This document shows positions 57,141 to 64,000 of a stretch of DNA of 64,000 bases, piece after piece. This DNA is from Metellina segmentata (lineage: Eukaryota > Arthropoda > Arachnida > Araneae > Tetragnathidae), in NCBI GenBank assembly GCA_947359465.1, contig OX375878.1, positions 82,315,627 to 82,379,626 on the forward strand, in the 5' to 3' direction. A model generated the notes under the pieces. It saw nothing but the letters and a program-made list of their open reading frames with translations, did no database searches and was not told the DNA's origin. Positions within the stretch are counted from its first letter, which is position 1. Each line of letters starts with the position of its first letter. A program made the position numbers and the translations under genes.

Positions 57141-57725
57141 TCTATATATATAATTCTCTTACGTGGCACGCAAAAAAGACGTTATTTGTTTTCGCGTTTT
57201 GGCAACATTGTACGATTCTTTGTTTATCCCAAAGCTTCGCGCTTCAATTGAATTTATAGCGTTATCGGATGAAATTTTATTGAAAAAAAATGAATTTTAG
57301 TCGAGCTGTTGCAGTAAATAATAGAAATCAAAGAAAAGAAAGTCTAGTTCAACAAGACGCTTGCATTACAACTTTCGACAACAAACTCAATCAAAAAGCG
57401 TGGGTGGCTCGAGTGCTGGGTAAATGTACACACAACCAACATTCTGGGTTTTCAATTTCCAAATCAACGCTCACCTTTCAAGTCAAAATTTGCTCAAAGT
57501 TTCCATTTGAATTCTGATTCCAGAGGTACTGTAAATATCTTTTCTAAAAAACAGCATAAAATTTAGATTTGAAAAATATTTTTTTGGAATATCATATTTT
57601 ATAAACAATTCCTTCTGCTAGGACACATGTCTTCATTGATGCGAGCGAAGCGAGCATAGGTTCGCGCAGCGAAGCAATCCTCTGGGGGTTGGCTAGCGTT
57701 AGCGAGCAGGGGGCGGGCCCCCTAG
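57141..57725 (+). mobile_element. Non-autonomous Helitron, 585 bp
   Basis: Starts with TCTATATATATAATTCTC and ends with an AGGGG...CCCCT hairpin followed by CTAG (57722-57725). It is inserted between A (57140) and T (57726), the canonical Helitron target, with no target duplication. The terminal 100 bases are unusually GC-rich (GCGAGCGAAGCGAGC, GTTAGCGAGCAGGGGG), typical of Helitron 3' ends. No Rep/helicase frame, so it depends on another element. Confidence 0.78.
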
Positions 57726-58009
57726 TCCTTTATAATATGCATCAATTGATCGAGTTGCCTCTGAGTCTTTACGCTGCTCGTATCGTTCTTATTCTTGTCT
57801 ATTGCGATGTATCTTTATAATTATTAAATGGCTTGTTGGACTTGGAGTTGCACTCTGCATTACAAGACATAACAGTGCTAGATGTCCTTGAGTGATAATA
57901 TGTTCTGTGAGACAGTGACATCCACAATGACTGAGGAGCGAATAAAACATTAAATTTGTATAAATTGTCGAGAAACTTGAAAGTTCGTCCTCAGAAACTG
58001 TTCAAGTGA

Positions 58010-58275
58010 TTTACCCTCCTGGCAGTTCTGATCTTCGTACAGAAAACTTACCTGTAGTGGCCAGCCTCTGAAACAAAACTGATCGAATTTGTCACCAGTT
58101 CAGGCAAGGGAAAAATTGGATCTTCATTTCTCTATGAGTAATTGGACATTCTTGTATCCGCAAGGAATTTAGTCGATGGATTAGTAAAATTGGAAGGATC
58201 TTGATGGACAATATGTCAATATGGCAAAAAATATCTTGGACGAAATATAGAGTGGAAACTACTTGAGGGTTTTAT
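58010..58275. repeat. TTAA-family relative (second subfamily)
   Basis: TTTACCCTCCTGGCAG start and CTTGAGGGTTTTA end. Inside, CTTACCTGTAGTGGCCAGCC matches 51157-51388. TTAA flanks are mutated or were never present. Confidence 0.5.
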
Positions 58276-58279
58276 AAAA

Positions 58280-60590
58280 TCTCAATGGAAAAAAAACACT
58301 CGGCCAAAAATGAGTGACGAAGTCACAGCAACGTCAAGGCCATATTTAGTGAATTTTTACTGTGAATTAGATGTCCGTCATGACTGCTCTTCTTCAGGTT
58401 ATCGCGAGCCGGAATGAAGCAATGCAGCTTTGTTTATCAAAACGTACTTCATGGTAGTTTTGGGTTACACTGTTATATATACTACTGCATCGTAAGTTAT
58501 ATTTTGTAGTAATGGCTAAGCTCGCTACAAGGTCAAAAAATTAAGAAGTACTACCAACAAGTTCTTTACTGAGACATGCAATACGGACACGTGAATGAAA
58601 GCTCTGACGTTTAGATGTTTATAACGACAAAGCGGCAAAGCATGCAGTATGTCAAAGCACTCGGGTTGCTTAACTCTCTCCGCTTCAGCTCAGGTTTGGC
58701 TCACTGTGACTTCTGCTTTTCCCAAAGCTAAAATCACATCTGAAAGGGAAGAGATTTTAAACAGTGTATTCTATTCAAGAAAACACGAAGATGGAATGAT
58801 GGGGGTTTCCAAAAACGGAAATCGCACAGTGTTTAGAAAAATGGGAGATACTCTGGCATAAGTGTGTAATGTCTCAAGGTGCCTCCTTTGAACGAAACTA
58901 GCCGCCAAAAAGTTATAGGTCCAATGTATCATATTTCGTTTAATATGGCTAAATGCTTTGCGAATAGACCTCTTACGTTTATAAATGATTTACAAAACAA
59001 GGCTTTAGGAACAGAATGCTTGTTTATTTTACATACAATTAACACTATAGTACAGTTTGGAAGAAAAGGTAGGTGATTTCACACAAGTCCATTTCTAAAT
59101 AGGTAGCAAATTCGCTTGGAAGGGATTTTTTCATACCCTGAGTGAAGATCAACGTGGGAGATTTTGTGATTCGCAAATTCATAATTGTTGCTTTCACTTC
59201 CAACACTGAGAGATTAGCGCTGATCCCTTGGAGCTGTTATTGGTTCCCAGTTTACTAGGAACCAAAATGTAGATACAAACAGTAGGAACAAAATGTAGAT
59301 ACAGCGCTGAGGACGTAAATTGTTGCTACGCCTTTATTTTATTTTATGTACCCCTATTTGAACGCAGATTACATAATTCAAGTGTCAATTCAAGAGGCTT
59401 TTACTGTACCGTATATATATAAATCTCCATGAGCCTGAACGGTATATTTTTCACATTGCCTTCATTTTTATCTTTATGTATTCTGAAAGGTTCAGAACAT
59501 ATCATTCTAGAAATTTTGCAAACTATTAAAGTGTTTTGTGTTCAACAAGCAAAGGTTCAACTTGAAAGGTTACAGTTTCAACAAGGGTTATGCTCAAGCC
59601 CTTACTGAAATATAAACCATGAATAAAGGGTTCTTCCATCGAAACATTTACATAAAAGATACCTCTGTTCAGAGTATCATTGTGTGAACTTGAAATTCAA
59701 GTAATAGGAACAATTCCTTTGAGCGAAATAAACTACAGTCTAAAGCGTCTGTCTCTTAAGATCTCCAAACTATATTCTTTTGCGATTGAAAGAAATCGGA
59801 TCATTAGCGCTTAGATCCTTTTGATAGATTGACTTTAAAGTAGTTTTATTCCGTTTCGAAATTTTATTTGAAGCTAATCTATGAAGTTCTACCATCCTCT
59901 ACGCCCTGACATTGCCATCTACTCACTATCTGAAGGACATAACGATCCCCGACCCAATTAACTGGCTGAACAAAGAAAACAAACGGATCCTTTAAGAGGA
60001 AAGGAACTCTTCCTCTACGGGTTTTTCTAGTTGTTTGGATAGGCCAAGAAATTTTCCTTGAAAAGGTGACTTACTTAATGGAAAAAATGGTTAATAAATT
60101 CTTATCTTACTATACAAGCATTTTGTAGCTTTCTCAATTTACTCTGCATCATAAACGGAAGTTAGGGCTTTTACCAATTATAACTTCGTTTGCTTTAAAT
60201 CGATTGCTAGTATAACAATTTTAAATAATTTCCTTGCGTTCTACTTACATTATTACGAAAAAGTAAAGTTTTGGCAAAACATAAATATGTCAAGACATAG
60301 CTGTGTGATAATATTAACTGTCCGAAACATTTTAAAATTTGTATTGAATAATTTTCAAAAAATCGAAATTGATTCCTCTCGTTTGCAATATTTCCGTGAT
60401 TATTACATTTTCATCTATAGGACGGTTTCCGAATAGAATCTATATCAGAAAAGAAATTTACGAATGTAATGTATGTACGAATGCAATAAACGGCAACAGT
60501 GTGTAAAAGTTTCAAAAATGTCTAATAAAGAAGAGAACAAAATAAAACTATACGTTTGTGAAGTTATATCTTTGGAACACAAGTTCACTA
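58280..60590. other. Mixed unique sequence
   Basis: Over 2 kb without recognised repeats, domains or RNA genes. Short open frames near 58650-59070 have no recognisable content. Confidence 0.4.
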
Positions 60591-60595
60591 TTATT

Positions 60596-60897
60596 AGGTA
60601 CTTAATTAACGTTGCACTGGAGCAACACAACGGGATTGGCGAAAGCCCGAGATCACTCCCGAAGGGAAAGATCCAAGGACAGCCCCTAGTAATTTTGAAC
60701 CAAGGTCAGCACCTGATCTGGCAATTTACTATCCAAACTTCCACACCAAGCCAACGTGAGGTCATTTGAGACTACGGCGGATTTAGCGTGCACTATCTCC
60801 CGAGTACACAACTATATTTTGTTGGACCGTGCTCCAAACTCGCAAACCTTTGGTCGCTAATCCGTTGCTCTTCCAACTGTGCTTCCACGACAGCCAC
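60596..60897 (-). repeat. SINE A, near full length, minus strand
   Basis: Tail TAGGTACTTAATTAACG, GAGCAACACAACGGG, CCCGAAGGGAAAGATCC, CACGCC-like CAAGCCAACGTGAGG, GATTTAGCGTGCAC, and a head with CTCGCAAACCTTTGG. Possible diverged target repeats CACTATTATTAGG and CACTAGCATCAGG. Confidence 0.78.
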
Positions 60898-60899
60898 TA

Positions 60900-61479
60900 G
60901 CATCAGGACAAAAAAAAACAAAAAACACTTGAGGAAAATCCGAGTTTAAATGTGCTATCCTTGAATAGTGTTACAACTACCATATTCTTTTGATGAAACC
61001 CTTCCATACCCTGCATAAATGCGGACTAAATAAAAAACACTAGTATTGTTCACTAGTGTGTCATGTAAGGTAAAATTGATAAGGCTTCTCTAATGTTTAA
61101 ATAAATATCTATCGGAGATCGGATTACGTTTGTGTGTTAAAAACTAAACGGATGAAAAAATTCCCTGTACTAGTATGCTGTGCCAGCAGATTTTGATACA
61201 TGTGTGTGGGATTGTGGTGGTGGTCGATAAATCAAATCTTGCAAACATCAAACCTAAAAAACTTCAACGTCATTTTTAACAACCTACCCATAATCCTTTT
61301 GTTTAAATTTTAATCATTATTGAATACAGAATTCCAATTTACCGCATATGCTTGTTGGCACGGTATCGTGCTTTTGCCAAAATCATTCTCTCCCAACCTG
61401 CGCGGCAGTGAAACTGTGGTATTGCTTTTAGTCTGCATTTAAGGTAGGAAATACTCGTACATTGGCACAGGATCAACAT
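60900..61479. other. Unique sequence
   Basis: No feature recognised apart from an A-rich run at the start. Confidence 0.35.
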
Positions 61480-61690
61480 AAGCGGTTATTTGCGACGTGA
61501 TCATCACGCAGGAAAGATTCCGAGGACAACACCAGGTAATTTTGAACCACGGTCAGATGTCGAGGTCAACACCTGAGGGGGACAAGACATTTGAGGCCAT
61601 TACAGATTTATCTCTCACCAGCCCTCCCGAAGTCGAGACCCTCGTATCGCTAACCCACACCTCTATAAACTGACTTCCACGACCCAATCT
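61480..61690 (-). repeat. SINE A with internal deletion, minus strand
   Basis: CAGGAAAGATTCCGAGGACAA, TTTTGAACCACGGTCAGATG, then CACCTGAGGGGGACAAGAC, where the middle of the body is lost, then ATTTGAGGCC and a head with GTCGAGACCCTCG. Confidence 0.65.
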
Positions 61691-61797
61691 GCATTTGAGA
61701 ATGGGAGAAAATTATTCATTTGCCACTAATCATATACTTTCGGGTGTCTTTTCAGTCGTATCAAAGCAGTATATCGGTATTTCAGTATATCGGTATA

Positions 61798-62185
61798 CGT
61801 TACCTCACAAAAATGGACCGGACGCCAGCGGATTAGCATAAAAAACGACCGTATTTTCGACTGAGATTTCGTGGTATGGCCTGAGACCTTCGCATGTTGT
61901 TGCTGGTCAATTGAACGCCGACGCCTACATGAACATTTTGGTCAATCAAGTTCTTCCTACACTCTGGCAATTTGACGGACTGGACGAATATTACTTACCA
62001 GACGACAACGCTCCATGTCATGTTGCAGCCTCTGTCAAGCAGTGGTATCAAGATATGGATGTATAACGTCTTCCCTGGCCTGCTCAGAGTCCCGACCTAA
62101 ACCCCATAGAGACGAGTTAGAGCGACGATTACGGACCAGGGAACCACGTTCGATATCTAAAGCTGAGCTTGCGATATTCTTTCAA
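61798..62185 (+). pseudogene. Second internally deleted Tc1-like derivative, truncated
   Basis: Begins with a degenerate version of the 50431 element's left end (CAAAAATGGACCGGACGCCAG). It then carries the same C-terminal transposase fragment (LNADAYMNILVNQ, PDDNAPCHVAASVKQW) and stops near 62185 inside it, without a right inverted repeat. It has a TAA after MDV and the same out-of-frame deletion after PIE as the copy at 50492. It is derived from the same defective lineage. Confidence 0.82.
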
Positions 62186-62269
62186 TAAAAAATATAATAA
62201 TTCTCGAAATTGTTTGCCTGCACGAAATAACAATCCAATACTCAAATCACTTCGACGTTCTCGCAGTGG

Positions 62270-62368
62270 TGTGATCCTCTAATCTTTCTCTTTGGTTTGG
62301 TCTTGGACCGTCACCAACATCCCGTTGTTTTGCTTCATTGCAATGTAATTAAAATAGCTATCTACGAA
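62270..62368 (+). repeat. 5'-truncated SINE A 3' end
   Basis: TTTGGTTTGGTCTTGGACCG, CACCAACATCCCGTTG, TGCAATGTAATTAAAATAGC and a short tail. Diverged. Confidence 0.6.
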
Positions 62369-62887
62369 TTATAAAACAATTGATATTTTGAAAATTATCT
62401 TTAAATTTACATTGTTAGAGATGTTTTGACGAAGGAAATTATTATACTGCAGATACATAGACATTTACCGCATTCTAAGAGCTAGAGTAATGATGACTAC
62501 AGGATGTGCAAGCTACCGATATAGACGAAACATGACGTGCATGGTTTTATGCGTTACCAATATCTCGTTAGATATGGTGATGGGTAACACATGCCATTTG
62601 ATCTATGATCGTTTGTAGAATGTGTGTCCTAAGAGTAATTGTGAAGTGGAACAGCACGTGCTAGAACATCAGAGGAAACAATGCTGAAGAATACAAGACT
62701 GTTTATCGGTAGTGTATTTTGTTGCCACAATACAATTTTCTGTTAATAACAAACCTCGAAACTAATTTCTTGGACTATGCTTCATTTTATTTCTAATGAA
62801 CAGAAAATTATAAATCTATTTTCATTCTAAACAAAAAGAGGATATCTTTTATTTGGTTTGACGCTCGACGGGCATTTTTGTTACATA

Positions 62888-63295
62888 GGGGGACGTGGTA
62901 ACCCAGTATGTAAAGTCGCGTACTAGCAACCATCGGTTTCTCAACTCGAAACCCGATCCATCCGAAGACCATCGTGTACGTGGGGACTCGTGAACGTTAA
63001 ATCTCTCGTAACTTCAAATATTCTTACGTTAGTGTGGTGTGGAAGTTTGAAGAGTGGGATGTCAGTTTCATTGTTGACCTCGTCATCTGATTGTGCTTCA
63101 AAATTACCAGGTGTGGTCCTCGTATATTTCCCTTTGGAATAGATTCCGGAGCGTGGCTAACGCGGTCCGGAATATTGTCCACCGGTAACCGCGGAATATT
63201 GTCAGCGGTTGTGACGACTACCGCGGTGAATATTCCGCTGTGTTTAGGTGTGAAGTAAATTCGTCTACATACCAACCTACCAACAAAAGGACTAC
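62888..63295 (+). repeat. SINE A with about 85-bp palindromic insertion
   Basis: Head GACGTGGTAACCCAGTATG, GATCCATCCGAAGACCATCG, body GTGTGGAAGTTTGAAGAG, 3' block to GATTCCGGAGCGTGG. Then at about 63160-63246 a GC-richer insert with repeated CGGAATATTGTC and inverted GAATATTCCG/CCGCGG motifs, then GTGAAGTAAATTCG and a tail of ACCAACCTACC type. Confidence 0.75.
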
Positions 63296-63529
63296 CTGGA
63301 CCAAAAGTGCGAACAAATTTTGATTGGTAGACTGGGTTAGAATAACTAGCTAAACTGCGATAAAAAAAACCAATGATGTCTCTTAAATCAACAAAGACAC
63401 AAAAAAACTTATTACTGACACAGGGAAAAAAATCCATCTAGTGTATAAGTTAGAGAAATTGAATCTGCGCCCTCTACAACTCAAAGATAGGCTGAACAGT
63501 GACTGTAGACTACATAACGCCACTCAGAG

Positions 63530-63757
63530 TAATAAAGGTCATATGTCAAAAATTCAATTTTTCTTTTATTATTTCTATCTGTGGCATTTTGTGGTATCCA
63601 TCTGGTGGCAAAATCTCTTATGTCATCAGCTGATCCAATTAAAAGTTACAAACAAATGTATATAACAAAATAGAATCAAATCATAAGGAAACCGAATTAG
63701 TTCTTTTTGCTCTACTGAGAAATCCAACTTTTAGACATACAACCTTTTGCACTTTGA
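63530..63757. mobile_element. Short MITE with AAAGTGCAA inverted ends, copy 2
   Basis: AAAGGTCATATGTCAAAAATTC, GGCATTTTGTGGTATCCA, TGTCATCAGCTGATCC and AAATGTATATAACAAAATAG align with 45502-45733. The right end CCTTTTGCACTTTG is well kept; the left extreme is degraded or displaced by about 50 bases. Confidence 0.6.
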
Positions 63758-63759
63758 CG

Positions 63760-64000
63760 ATATATCAGTATCAGGACTAGGGGATCACTTTACTATCGAT
63801 AATGCACGAAATACCATTACTAAAAAATAAAATGTTTAGGTAAACAGTTTAGTTTTAATCTGTGTTCTTGCCACTATCTAAAGATCAAATCGCTATGTGT
63901 AATATCCACCATCCTAATACAATCATTCCGGATAGGCAAATCTTTGGTAGCCTTACTTATTCGGATTTTTTTTTCAAGTTCTTTTGCGGCGAATTGTTTT
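63760..64000. other. Unique sequence to window end
   Basis: No feature recognised. Confidence 0.3.

Overview
The window reads as intergenic or intronic DNA from an animal nuclear genome, most likely an arthropod and plausibly an araneoid spider. The evidence is AT-rich sequence with no operons or ribosome binding sites, many eukaryotic DNA transposons (Tc1/mariner, hAT-like, TTAA-flanked, Helitron), and many copies of tRNA-headed SINEs. The spider suggestion rests on my memory of similar SINE and Tc1 sequences in spider data and is not proven here. I found no intact host protein-coding gene, rRNA gene or functional tRNA gene. Every recognisable coding sequence is a broken transposase.

Layout. 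0-10 kb holds two SINE families (called A and B here), a 445-bp tandem duplication whose second copy carries a cleanly inserted SINE, and two hAT-like non-autonomous elements built from repeated ATCGAT palindromes (6783-7435 and 9105-9882). 11-20 kb holds two adjacent tandem duplications, a near-complete Tc1-like element (13478-14879) with two in-frame stops, and a DD41D mariner-like element (18073-19736). The mariner gene has an internal 8 x 45-bp expansion and has lost two catalytic aspartates. 20-36 kb is mostly AT-rich unique sequence with TTAA-flanked repeats that contain satellite-like arrays (21.7, 34 and 35 kb). 36-48 kb holds an old minus-strand Tc1-like element with long inverted ends, several GC-richer non-repetitive islands, a 222-bp tandem array grown next to a SINE tail, and a 94-bp array with a 187-bp higher-order period. 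50-64 kb holds two internally deleted Tc1 derivatives sharing one frameshifting deletion, a 110-bp array made of SINE 3' ends, a 400-bp-arm inverted repeat, a 585-bp Helitron derivative and more SINEs.

How it fits together. The window looks like a transposon graveyard threaded with about nine GC-richer, repeat-poor islands (near 4.2, 22.7, 30.0, 33.1, 37.0, 40.0, 42.9, 47.1 and 53.6 kb). Some islands contain good POU-octamer or homeodomain-type motifs. A gene desert with conserved regulatory elements near a developmental gene is a reasonable but unproven reading. The non-autonomous elements, SINEs and dead transposases offer no self-contained working mobile system within the window.
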